5,877 nt of DNA from positions 1 through 5,877 of the forward strand of contig JBAPUB010000092.1 of assembly GCA_049282455.1 (NCBI GenBank), given 5' to 3'. Numbering within the stretch: the first letter of the stretch is position 1; every line of letters begins with the position of its first letter. The stretch comes from JBAPUB01 sp049282455. GTDB taxonomy: Bacteria > Actinomycetota > Actinomycetes > JAHEKZ01. Position numbers and translations under genes: made by a program. Below the pieces are notes generated by a model. That model was not told where the DNA came from. It did no database searches and saw only the letters and a program-made list of their open reading frames with translations. This document shows positions 1 through 5,877 of the stretch, piece after piece.

Positions 1-842
1 GCGTCTTCCAGGCCCTGGCGGATGCGCTGGCGCAGGCCGTAAGCCTCTTTCAGGAACAGCGCACCGAGAACGCCTGCGGCCACGAGGTAGACCGAGCTCA
101 TCGAGGCAACGGGCCACAGCACCAGGGACGCAGCCACCATCGCCCAGCTGTGCCCCACCGTGCGTCGTCCGACGACCTTCGGGTCGGCCACGACCGGCAG
201 CATGGGGACTCCGGCGGCCGCGTAGTCGTCGCGGAACCGCAGCGCGAGGGACCAGAAGTGCGGTGGGGTCCACCAGAACACCACGAGGAACAGGACTACG
301 GCTGGCGCGGCCAGTGAGTCGGTGACAGCAGCCCATCCGATCAGGACCGGCATGCAGCCTGCGGCGCCACCCCAGACGATGTTCGACGGGGTCCGGCGTT
401 TGAGGCCAATCGTGTAGACCACCACGTAGAAGACGATGGCGAAGAGGGTGAGCGAAGCCGCGAGCACGTTGACCAGACCCACCATGAGCACCATCGACAG
501 GACGCCGAGAACCAGTCCGAAGACCAGCGCCTCGCGCGGCGAGACGGCAGCCGTGGCGAGGGGACGACGTCCGGTCCGGTTCATCACCACGTCGATGTCG
601 CGGTCCACGTAACAGTTCAGCGAGTTCGCGCTGCCGGCGGCCAGGGTCCCACCCACCAGGGTGGCCAGCACGAGTCCCCAGCCGGGAACACCGTCGGCCG
701 CGAGGAACATCGTCGGCACCGTGGTCACCAGGAGCAGCTCGATGATGCGCGGCTTGGTCAGCGCCACGTACGCACTCACCGTCGTGGACAGCGACCGGGT
801 CCCGGCCGAGGCCGCAGCCTGACGGGAGTCCACGGCGGTCAC
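1..842 (-). CDS. ctaB: Protoheme IX farnesyltransferase (haem O synthase), 3' end cut by window edge
   Basis: This integral membrane prenyltransferase adds a farnesyl group to protohaem IX to give haem O, the precursor of haem A for aa3-type cytochrome oxidases. The window holds 280 residues; the family usually has about 300, so only a short C-terminal piece is missing. Visible marks are the early TKPRIIELLL segment (residues 29-38), the metal/diphosphate-binding NxxxDxxxD motif (N76, D80, D84) followed by a conserved RRPL stretch, a loop containing KRRTPSNIVWGG, and the second conserved region DDYAAAGVPMLPVV from D205. Several hydrophobic segments lie between these. The GTG at 842 is chosen because CTGAGG (complement of 848-853) sits 5 nt upstream; an in-frame GTG at 848 would overlap that site. 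The gene is divergent from tkt, as is common in actinobacteria. The identification is firm; the exact start is less certain. Confidence 0.95.
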   Translation of the reverse strand, partial: MTAVDSRQAAASAGTRSLSTTVSAYVALTKPRIIELLLVTTVPTMFLAADGVPGWGLVLATLVGGTLAAGSANSLNCYVDRDIDVVMNRTGRRPLATAAVSPREALVFGLVLGVLSMVLMVGLVNVLAASLTLFAIVFYVVVYTIGLKRRTPSNIVWGGAAGCMPVLIGWAAVTDSLAAPAVVLFLVVFWWTPPHFWSLALRFRDDYAAAGVPMLPVVADPKVVGRRTVGHSWAMVAASLVLWPVASMSSVYLVAAGVLGALFLKEAYGLRQRIRQGLED

Positions 843-954
843 GGGCACCTCAGAGTCGGTCGTGGGCGAAGCGGTCGCAACACTGTAGCCCGGTAGGCTC
901 GGCCTGGTCGGTCAACCCCTGCTGAGTCCACCCACGACCTGCGAAGAGTGCCCT
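843..954. promoter_or_regulatory. Divergent ctaB / tkt intergenic region
   Basis: This 112-nt gap between two divergent starts must carry the 5' signals for ctaB and probably for the tkt-tal-pgl operon. A CTGAGG ribosome site for ctaB (848-853, minus) and a weaker GAAGAG site for tkt (943-948, 6 nt before GTG) are visible. On the minus strand, TTGACC (910-915) and TACAGT (882-887) resemble sigma-70 hexamers but are 22 nt apart, too far for a normal promoter. No convincing plus-strand promoter, operator or riboswitch fold was recognised. The promoter role is inferred from position. Confidence 0.4.
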
Positions 955-2547
955 GTGACGTCTGTCTCCTCCACCTCCCGCCCCTCGCTCGTCAACGACC
1001 TGTCCTGGAGCGCCCTCGACGACCGGGCGGTAGCCACCGCCCGGGGGCTGGCGATGGACGCCGTGGAGAAGGTGGGCAACGGCCACCCCGGGACGGCGAT
1101 GAGCCTCGCGCCCGCCGCGTACCTGCTGTTCCAGCGACACCTGCGCCATGACCCGAGCGACCCGCAGTGGCTGGGTCGCGACCGCTTCGTCTTGTCGATG
1201 GGCCACTCGAGCCTGACCCTGTACCTCCAGCTGTTCCTCAGCGGCTACGACCTCCAGCTCGCCGACCTCGAGTCCCTGCGCACCTGGGGCAGCCGCACCC
1301 CAGGGCACCCCGAGGTCGGTCACACCCCCGGGGTCGAGACCACGACCGGCCCCCTGGGCCAGGGCGTCGCCAATGCCGTCGGGCTCGCCCTGGCCCAACG
1401 ACGGGTCCGCGGTCTGCTCGACCCGCAGGCCCCGCCGGGCACCTCGCCGTGGGACTGGTCGGTCTACGTCCTGGCGAGTGACGGTGACCTCCAGGAAGGG
1501 GTCAGCGCTGAGGCGTCGTCCCTGGCCGGGACACAGCGGCTCGGCCAGCTCACGCTCATCTGGGACGACAACGAGATCTCGATCGAGGACTCCACCAGCA
1601 TCGCGTTCACCGAGGACGTCGCCGGGCGCTACGCGGCCTACGGCTGGCACGTGCAGCACGTCGACCTGGACGCCGACGGCGACATCGACCTGCCAGCACT
1701 GGACGCCGCACTGACTGCCGCCCGGGCCGAGACCGACCGTCCGTCGTTCATCCAGCTGCGCAGCCAGATCGCCTTCCCGGCGCCTCACGCCCGCAACACG
1801 GGCAAGGCGCACGGCAGCAAGCTGGGCACTGAGGAGGTCGTGGCGACCAAGCAGCTCCTCGGGCTCGACCCGTCGGCCAGCTTCGCCGTCGCCGACGACG
1901 TGCTCGACCACACCCGCTCACAGGTCGCGGCTCGCGCCGCGCGGCTGCGTGCTGACTGGGACCCTGCGTTCGCCAGCTGGCAATCGCGACACCCCGAGGC
2001 AGCCGTACTCGAGGAGCGGATGCGCTCCCGGGTGCTTCCCGACGGCTGGGACCGCGCCATTCCGAGCTTCCAGTCCGGCGACACAGTGGCGACGCGCGCC
2101 GCCTCGGGATCGGTCCTGAACGCGCTGGCCCCCGCGCTTCCCGAGCTGTGGGGAGGCTCGGCCGACCTCGCCGGGTCGAACAACACCTTCGTCGCCGGTG
2201 AGCCCTCCGCACTGCCGGCAGACCGCGGCAGCGTGATGTTCCCCGGGAACGTGTACGGGCGGAACCTGCACTTCGGGATCCGCGAGCACGCGATGGGGTC
2301 GATCCTCAACGGCATCGCGCTGGAGGGTCACACCCGTCCCTACGGGGGCACGTTCGCGGTGTTCAGCGACTACATGCGGCCCGCGGTACGCATGGCCGCC
2401 ATCATGGGCCTGCCCGTGGTCTACGTCTGGAGCCACGACTCGATCGGCGTCGGGGAGGACGGGCCGACCCACCAGCCCATCGAGCACCTGATGTCACTGC
2501 GGGCGATCCCCCGGCTGACGGTGGTGCGCCCCGCTGACGCCCGCTAG
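955..2547 (+). CDS. tkt: Transketolase, residues 1-530, ended by an in-frame TAG
   Basis: Transketolase moves two-carbon ketol units between sugar phosphates in the non-oxidative pentose phosphate pathway, using thiamine diphosphate (ThDP) and a divalent metal. This open part carries the full ThDP-binding and pyrimidine-binding domains: GNGHPG with H44, the MGHSS and GPLGQG segments, the metal/diphosphate motif SDGDLQEG (GDL at 177-179) running to WDDNEIS (203-209), GSADLAGSN, FGIREHAMG with the cofactor-activating Glu E444, YGGTFAVFSDYMR (463-475) and HDSIGVGEDGPTHQP (494-508). The GTG at 955 is chosen because it gives the usual short tail before NDLSWS and has GAAGAG 6 nt upstream. Translation meets TAG at codon 531, within a conserved stretch normally reading RPADA-N/R-E. 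About 180 residues that belong to the enzyme follow in the same frame. Either the gene is newly broken, the stop is read through, or the base is a sequence error. Confidence 0.9.
   Translation: MTSVSSTSRPSLVNDLSWSALDDRAVATARGLAMDAVEKVGNGHPGTAMSLAPAAYLLFQRHLRHDPSDPQWLGRDRFVLSMGHSSLTLYLQLFLSGYDLQLADLESLRTWGSRTPGHPEVGHTPGVETTTGPLGQGVANAVGLALAQRRVRGLLDPQAPPGTSPWDWSVYVLASDGDLQEGVSAEASSLAGTQRLGQLTLIWDDNEISIEDSTSIAFTEDVAGRYAAYGWHVQHVDLDADGDIDLPALDAALTAARAETDRPSFIQLRSQIAFPAPHARNTGKAHGSKLGTEEVVATKQLLGLDPSASFAVADDVLDHTRSQVAARAARLRADWDPAFASWQSRHPEAAVLEERMRSRVLPDGWDRAIPSFQSGDTVATRAASGSVLNALAPALPELWGGSADLAGSNNTFVAGEPSALPADRGSVMFPGNVYGRNLHFGIREHAMGSILNGIALEGHTRPYGGTFAVFSDYMRPAVRMAAIMGLPVVYVWSHDSIGVGEDGPTHQPIEHLMSLRAIPRLTVVRPADAR
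2545..2547 (+). other. In-frame amber stop inside tkt
   Basis: The codons here read GCC CGC TAG ACG GTC CAG, where transketolases normally have a Glu codon before T-x-x-A-W. A single G-to-T change of GAG would produce the TAG. It is the only stop in the 711-codon frame from 955 to 3087, and no length change is needed to restore the frame. Confidence 0.9.
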
Positions 2548-3087
2548 ACGGTCCAGGCCTGGCGGTTCGCCCTCGAGCAGACCGCAGGACCGGTCGCTTT
2601 GGTCCTGACCAGGCAAGACGTCCCCGTCCTGCCGGGAACCGAGGCCCCCGCCGCCGAGGGTCTCAGGAGAGGCGGCTACGTGCTGGCCGATGCCGACGGC
2701 GGCCAGCCCACCGTCGTCCTCATCGGCACCGGGTCGGAGGTCCAGCTCGCCGTCGCTGCACGAGAGGCCCTCCAGTCCCAAGGGATTCCGACCCGGGTCG
2801 TGTCCCTGCCGTCCTGGGAGCTGTTCATGGCCCAGGACAGCGACTACCGCGACCTCGTCCTCCCCCCGACGGTCCGGGCCAGGGTCTCCGTCGAGGCCGG
2901 TGTGACCTTCGGGTGGCGTGAGCTCGTGGGTGACTTCGGCCAGGCCGTCGGCCTCGACCACTTCGGCGCTTCGGCCGACGCAGCCACCTTGTTCGAGAAG
3001 TTCGGTCTCACCGCGCAGGCCGTGGTCGACGCCGCTCACCGAGCGCTGCGCGCAACCGCCGGCACCACGACGAAGGACGCGCAGTGA
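2548..3087 (+). pseudogene. tkt: Transketolase C-terminal domain, in frame beyond the TAG
   Basis: This stretch continues the transketolase frame for 179 residues. It contains the TVQAWRFALE helix, the LVLTRQDVPVL strand, a GGY-VLADA linker, the VVLIGTGSEVQLAVAA core of the C-terminal domain, RVVSLPSWELF, and the well-conserved SVEAGVTFGWRELVGDFG and GLDHFGASADA segments. Read through, tkt would be 710 residues, normal for actinobacteria. The domain shows no further stops or frameshifts, so any inactivation is recent. The first possible in-frame restart is TTG at 2599, with AGGA at 2586-2589 (9 nt spacing); it would yield 162 residues starting at the VLTRQ strand. This is weak, and independent translation is unproven. 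The frame's TGA overlaps the tal start. Confidence 0.85.
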
Positions 3088-4208
3088 CCGGCCTCGACCG
3101 ACTGGCCGAGGCCGGGGTGTCGGTCTGGCTGGACGACCTCGGACGCGAGCGCCTGGTGTCCGGCGACCTGGCACGCCTGGTGGCTCAGGGGGTGCGCGGC
3201 GTCACGACCAACCCGACCATCTTCGCCAAGGCGATCGGTGACGGCTCGCTCTACGCGTCGGACCTGGCGGCGGTCGCGGCCGCTCGGCGGACCCCCGACC
3301 AGGCGGTCTTCGACCTCGCCATTGAAGACGTCCGCCGGGCCTGCGACGTCCTGGCCGACGTCTATGAGACCTCCGGGCGCGTCGACGGCCGGGTGTCGCT
3401 CGAGGTCGACCCGCGCCTGGCTCACGACACCGTCGCCACGATCGACCAGGCTCGAGAGCTCTGGGCGCGCGTCGACCGACCGAACCTGATGGTCAAGGTG
3501 CCGGCCACGGTCGCCGGGCTCCCGGCCGTCACGACCCTCATCGGCGAGGGGATCAGCATCAACGTGACGCTGATCTTCGCGCTCGAGCGGTACGAGGAGG
3601 TGCTCGATGCCTGGATGGCCGGACTCGAGCTCGCCCACGAGGGTGGCCGAGACCTGTCCGCCATTGGCTCGGTCGCCTCCTTCTTCGTGAGCCGGGTGGA
3701 CACGATGGTCGACCCGCTGCTGGAGGACGCCGCGGCAGGTGGCGACGCCGACGCACTCCGCTGGCGCGGGATGGCGGCCCTGGCCAACGCCCGCCTGGCC
3801 TACCAGAGGTTCCGAGCGCGCATGTCCACTCCCCCCTGGCAGGGCCTCGCAGCCGCGGGTGCTCGACCCCAACGGCCGCTGTGGGCCTCGACCAGCACCA
3901 AGAACCCCGCCTACGACCCGACCATGTACGTGACCGGTCTGGTGGCGCCGACCACCGTCAACACGCTCCCCGCCGCAACCTTGGCCACGGTCCTCGCCGA
4001 TGCCGGGCTCGCATCCGCTGCTCCACCGGACACCGTGACCGAGGCCGGGCCCTCGGCCGACCGGGTGATGGCCGCCCTCGAGCAGCACGGCATCGACATG
4101 GCCGACGTCGTCGCCCAGCTCGAGCGTGACGGAGTTGCGTCGTTCGCCGACTCGTGGACCCACCTGGTCGGCGCGGTCGGCGACGCCCTGGAGCACGTGG
4201 CACCGTGA
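3084..4208 (+). CDS. tal: Transaldolase
   Basis: Transaldolase transfers a dihydroxyacetone unit from sedoheptulose 7-phosphate to glyceraldehyde 3-phosphate through a Schiff base, giving erythrose 4-phosphate and fructose 6-phosphate. The 374-residue product matches the long actinobacterial type. It shows the VSVWLDDLGRERL opening, GVTTNPTIFAKA (40-50, with N43), VSLEVDP with E107, NLMVKVPAT with the Schiff-base lysine K138, SINVTLIFA with N160, SVASFFVSRVD (196-206) and WASTSTKNP (267-275). All expected active-site residues appear present, so it should be functional. The GTG at 3084 overlaps the tkt TGA in a GTGA junction, with a good site GAAGGA at 3072-3077, so translation is probably coupled to tkt. 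The upstream amber in tkt could therefore lower its expression, although the gene has its own ribosome site. Confidence 0.96.
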   Translation: MTGLDRLAEAGVSVWLDDLGRERLVSGDLARLVAQGVRGVTTNPTIFAKAIGDGSLYASDLAAVAAARRTPDQAVFDLAIEDVRRACDVLADVYETSGRVDGRVSLEVDPRLAHDTVATIDQARELWARVDRPNLMVKVPATVAGLPAVTTLIGEGISINVTLIFALERYEEVLDAWMAGLELAHEGGRDLSAIGSVASFFVSRVDTMVDPLLEDAAAGGDADALRWRGMAALANARLAYQRFRARMSTPPWQGLAAAGARPQRPLWASTSTKNPAYDPTMYVTGLVAPTTVNTLPAATLATVLADAGLASAAPPDTVTEAGPSADRVMAALEQHGIDMADVVAQLERDGVASFADSWTHLVGAVGDALEHVAP

Positions 4209-4972
4209 CCGTGCCCGAGGTCTTCGTCGCGCATGATGCGGCCTCGTTGTCCGACGCCGTCGCCGCGCGGCTGGTCACCAGCATCGTCGACCACCAGGCG
4301 GCCGCCGGGCACGTCACCGTCCTGGTCGGCGGTGACCCCCTCGCCCTGGGGGTGCTTGCCGCCGTGGCCGCCAGCCCGGCACGTGACGCCATCGACTACG
4401 AGCACATCGACCTGTGGTGGACCAACGACGCCTGGGCCGCGACCGACGACCCCACCCGGGCATCGACTCGCGCCGAGGCCATCCTCAGCGGCACCGGACT
4501 CTCCGCTGCGGCACTCCACCCGGTCCCCGGGCCAGCCGAATCACGCGATCCCGGCGAGGCGGCCGAGCAGTACGCCGCCGCACTGTCCGCGGCGCGCGAG
4601 GTCGACGACCACGGAGCCCTCCCCGGCATCGACATCCTCGTCCTCGGGATGGGTGCCGACGGCTCGGTCGCAGGCATCTCCCCGGAACAGCCGGCGGCCC
4701 ATGAGGTGCGGGCGGTCACCGCAGTCCCCGGCTCAGGGCACCGTGGCCCCCAGGTGACCTTGACCCTTCCGGCACTCGCGGCTGCCGACGAGGCCTGGGT
4801 CGTGGCGAGCGGTGAGGCGTCCTCCGCCGTCGTCCACCTCGCCCTGTCACGGGCCGGACCGGTGCAGGTACCGGCGGCCGGCGTCCGAGGGCGTCAGCGC
4901 ACCCTGGTGTTCCTGGACGACGGCGCCGCCAAGCGCTTGCCGGCGTCGATGCGCCGGATCGCGTCGCCGTAG
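4205..4972 (+). CDS. pgl: 6-phosphogluconolactonase-like protein with altered active site
   Basis: The position after tal and the overall pattern place this 255-residue protein in the 6-phosphogluconolactonase / glucosamine-6-phosphate isomerase fold family, normally the second step of the oxidative pentose phosphate pathway. Recognisable parts are VLVGGDPLA (39-47) in place of the usual sugar-phosphate loop SGGxTP, YEHIDLWW (W71, W72), TDDPTRA (80-86), DILVLGMGADG (143-153), VTLTLPAL (184-191) and a late RGRQRTLVFLDD segment. The catalytic signatures are changed: the GDER motif after WW reads TNDA (73-76), and the His of GMGxDGHxASLFP is S154 (codon 4664-4666), followed by VAGISP. Lactonase activity is therefore doubtful. 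Length, frame and codon use are normal, which argues for a retained function. The GTG at 4205 overlaps the tal TGA; GGAG at 4190-4193 could serve it. zwf and opcA, the usual neighbours, are absent. Family confidence is good; function is uncertain. Confidence 0.82.
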   Translation: MTVPEVFVAHDAASLSDAVAARLVTSIVDHQAAAGHVTVLVGGDPLALGVLAAVAASPARDAIDYEHIDLWWTNDAWAATDDPTRASTRAEAILSGTGLSAAALHPVPGPAESRDPGEAAEQYAAALSAAREVDDHGALPGIDILVLGMGADGSVAGISPEQPAAHEVRAVTAVPGSGHRGPQVTLTLPALAAADEAWVVASGEASSAVVHLALSRAGPVQVPAAGVRGRQRTLVFLDDGAAKRLPASMRRIASP

Positions 4973-4974
4973 GG

Positions 4975-5307
4975 TCAGCGACCGCGCAGCTTGGCCAGCG
5001 CCTCGGCCAGAATGGCCTCGCCGTCGGCCTCGGACCGGCGCTCCTTGACGTAGGCCAGATGCGTCTTGAACGGCTCGTTCCTGGGAGCCGACGGGGGTTT
5101 CTCCTGGTCGCGACCTGCCGGAAGGCCGCAGCGCGGACAGTCCCAGACGTCTGGTGGCTGCGCCTCGTCGGCGAAGCTCGGCCGGGACTCGTGCCCCTGC
5201 GCGCACCAGTAGGAGATGACGCTGCGGGGGGCCGCGTCACCACGTTCGGCCTCGCCCATGGGGCCGGCGCCCACACGGCTGCCCCGGATTGCGCTGCCAC
5301 TGGCCAT
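4975..5307 (-). CDS. rbpA: RNA polymerase-binding protein RbpA
   Basis: RbpA is a small actinobacterial factor that binds RNA polymerase and the principal sigma factor and helps promoter opening. The 110-residue product has the typical layout. The N-terminal tail AIRGSRVGA (6-14) is followed by a core with a likely zinc site (C35, H39, C57, C60, spaced CxxxH and CxxC), as in the zinc-binding Streptomyces type; the Mycobacterium protein lacks these ligands. A linker with some basic residues (about 62-78) comes next, then the sigma-interacting C-terminal helix region PFKTHLAYVKERRS to the end (79-110). ATG at 5307 has GAGGGAG 7 nt upstream (complement of 5314-5320). It lies 52 nt downstream of secG on the same strand with no visible terminator between, so cotranscription is likely. 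Its stop is 2 nt from the convergent pgl stop. Confidence 0.95.
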   Translation of the reverse strand: MASGSAIRGSRVGAGPMGEAERGDAAPRSVISYWCAQGHESRPSFADEAQPPDVWDCPRCGLPAGRDQEKPPSAPRNEPFKTHLAYVKERRSEADGEAILAEALAKLRGR

Positions 5308-5359
5308 GCGATGCTCCCTCGTGCTGACGAAGTCGTGGGGTGATCGGTTGTCTCGTTGG

Positions 5360-5599
5360 TCAGGACGCGTTCATCAGGCCGATCGCGACGATGTCGGCAA
5401 ACCAGATGACGATGAGTGCGATGGTGATCCGGTCCAGGTTGCGCTCGGCGACGCTCGAACCGCCGTAGGACGACGTGAACCCGCCACCGAACATGTCGGA
5501 CAGCCCGCCGCCTTTGCCCTTGTGCATGAGGATGAAGGCGACGATCAGCCCGCTGGTGAGCATGAGCAGGCCTACGAGCACCACCTCGACGACACTCAC
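5360..5599 (-). CDS. secG: Preprotein translocase subunit SecG
   Basis: SecG is the small third subunit of the SecYEG export channel in the cytoplasmic membrane. The 79-residue product has two predicted membrane helices (about 4-25 and 58-76). They are joined by the characteristic Gly-rich cytoplasmic loop containing HKGKGGGLSDMFGGG (26-40) and a conserved AERNLDR just before helix 2. The GTG at 5599 gives a normal start one or two residues before helix 1, with GAGAGGAAG (complement of 5606-5614) at the right distance. A longer reading from TTG at 5650 lacks this support. The placement directly after tpiA and before rbpA suggests that it shares the glycolytic transcript. Confidence 0.95.
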   Translation of the reverse strand: MSVVEVVLVGLLMLTSGLIVAFILMHKGKGGGLSDMFGGGFTSSYGGSSVAERNLDRITIALIVIWFADIVAIGLMNAS

Positions 5600-5632
5600 C
5601 GGACACTTCCTCTCGCCACGCTGGGCTGTTCC

Positions 5633-5683
5633 CTGCAGGTGTCCCTGCAACTCCTACTGCAACTGTCACTGCAGCTGACTGCA
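5633..5683. repeat. Short 12-nt-period CTGCA repeat in the tpiA-secG spacer
   Basis: CTGCA occurs at 5633, 5645, 5657, 5669 and 5679, so the first four are exactly 12 nt apart and the last 10 nt. Units at 5645 and 5657 share CTGCAACT; the flanks of the others have diverged. On the transcribed strand the unit reads as TGCAG. The array lies in the 124-nt gap between the tpiA stop and the secG start (5600-5723), about 33 nt upstream of the secG start codon. Nothing else was recognised in this gap apart from the secG ribosome site. It is probably noncoding; a role in regulation or a simple slippage origin are both possible. Confidence 0.65.
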
Positions 5684-5723
5684 CTCGGTCGCGACTGCGG
5701 CCTCAGGCAGGATACGCGGTGGG

Positions 5724-5877
5724 TCAAGCGACCGGACCCTGGCGGTACCGAACGATCCTGACGAACTCCTCGGCATCCAGGCTCGCGCCACCGACGAGGG
5801 CGCCGTCGACGTCGGCCTGCGCCATCAGTCCGGGCGCGCTCTCGGCCTTCACCGAGCCCCCGTAGAGCACCCGGATC
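5724..5877 (-). CDS. tpiA: Triosephosphate isomerase, C-terminal 50 residues
   Basis: Triosephosphate isomerase interconverts dihydroxyacetone phosphate and glyceraldehyde 3-phosphate in glycolysis. Only the 3' end is in the window; the 5' part runs off the right edge. The visible 50 residues include the phosphate-binding IRVLYGGSVK strand and loop, then DVDGALVGGASLD, a hallmark of the last barrel strand, and the closing helix AEEFVRIVRYR, ending GPVA and TGA (complement of 5724-5726). The catalytic Lys, His and Glu lie outside the window. In actinobacteria the gene usually follows gap and pgk and precedes secG, which agrees with the order here. Reading is minus strand, entering the secG leader. 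Confidence 0.96.
   Translation of the reverse strand, partial: IRVLYGGSVKAESAPGLMAQADVDGALVGGASLDAEEFVRIVRYRQGPVA

Noticed and set aside
882..915. TTGACC and TACAGT as a sigma-70 promoter for ctaB.
   Set aside because: The spacer is 22 nt instead of about 17, so the two hexamers cannot be paired with confidence.
850..1911. Long minus-strand open frame (353 codons) opposite tkt.
   Set aside because: It is antisense to the conserved transketolase domains, shows no recognisable motif, and is rich in Gly, Arg and Val as expected from the high-GC complement of a real gene.
2545..2547. TAG read as pyrrolysine or another genetic recoding.
   Set aside because: Pyrrolysine use is not expected in this group, the family residue is an ordinary Glu, and the other genes here end with both TGA and TAG (pgl ends in TAG), so no code change is indicated.
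3036..4196. Minus-strand open frame of 386 codons opposite tal, longer than tal itself.
   Set aside because: Transaldolase motifs with all key residues are on the plus strand; the reverse reading has low-complexity composition and no domain I recognise.
4154..4204. Pgl start at ATG 4154, adding 17 residues.
   Set aside because: The extension is Arg/Pro/Gly-rich, lies inside tal, and the GTG at 4205 fits the operon's repeated GTGA overlap.
5600..5650. Longer SecG starting at TTG 5650 (17 extra residues).
   Set aside because: The extension is hydrophilic and unlike SecG N-termini, while the GTG at 5599 has a well-placed ribosome site and the usual position just before helix 1.
4716..5684. Minus-strand open frame of 322 codons running across pgl, rbpA and secG.
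   Set aside because: It overlaps RbpA and SecG in a different frame on the same strand and reads as Arg/Pro/Ala-rich sequence; the two small genes are clearly real.
5216..5761. Plus-strand open frame of 181 codons opposite rbpA and secG.
   Set aside because: It is antisense to two conserved genes, with no recognisable domain or ribosome site.

Overview
The window looks like a chromosomal segment of a high-GC actinobacterium, probably in the Micrococcales and possibly near the Intrasporangiaceae/Dermatophilaceae. The evidence is strong G/C preference at third codon positions, frequent GTG starts, an actinobacteria-specific RbpA, and the order ctaB / tkt-tal-...-pgl / rbpA-secG-tpiA, a familiar actinobacterial neighbourhood. 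The family-level placement is inference. No RNA gene, mobile element or CRISPR array was seen.

Layout. Positions 1-842 (minus) hold most of ctaB, protoheme IX farnesyltransferase, cut by the left edge. A 112-nt divergent gap follows. On the plus strand, three carbon-metabolism genes are packed head to tail: transketolase tkt (955-3087), transaldolase tal (3084-4208) and a 6-phosphogluconolactonase-like gene (4205-4972). Both junctions are GTGA start/stop overlaps. Facing them on the minus strand are tpiA (3' end only, 5724-5877), secG (5360-5599) and rbpA (4975-5307), read in the order tpiA, secG, rbpA. The two convergent groups are only 2 nt apart.

Three things stand out. First, tkt has a single in-frame TAG at 2545-2547, where relatives usually have Glu; the frame then continues with a normal C-terminal domain to 3087. 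Second, zwf and opcA, which usually lie between tal and pgl in this neighbourhood, are absent and tal joins pgl directly. Third, the pgl product has lost the family's recognisable catalytic features: Ser replaces the His of the GMGxDGH motif and TNDA replaces GDER. Its frame is nonetheless intact and of normal length. The last two fit loss or relocation of the oxidative pentose phosphate branch, with the pgl-like protein retained as a pseudoenzyme or for another role. A smaller curiosity is a 12-nt-period CTGCA repeat in the tpiA-secG spacer.

How the genes work together: Tkt and Tal run the non-oxidative pentose phosphate shuffle, which meets glycolysis at glyceraldehyde 3-phosphate, the product of TpiA. 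CtaB feeds haem O/A to terminal oxidases. SecG and RbpA are housekeeping factors for protein export and for RNA polymerase, and appear to be carried on the glycolytic transcript.
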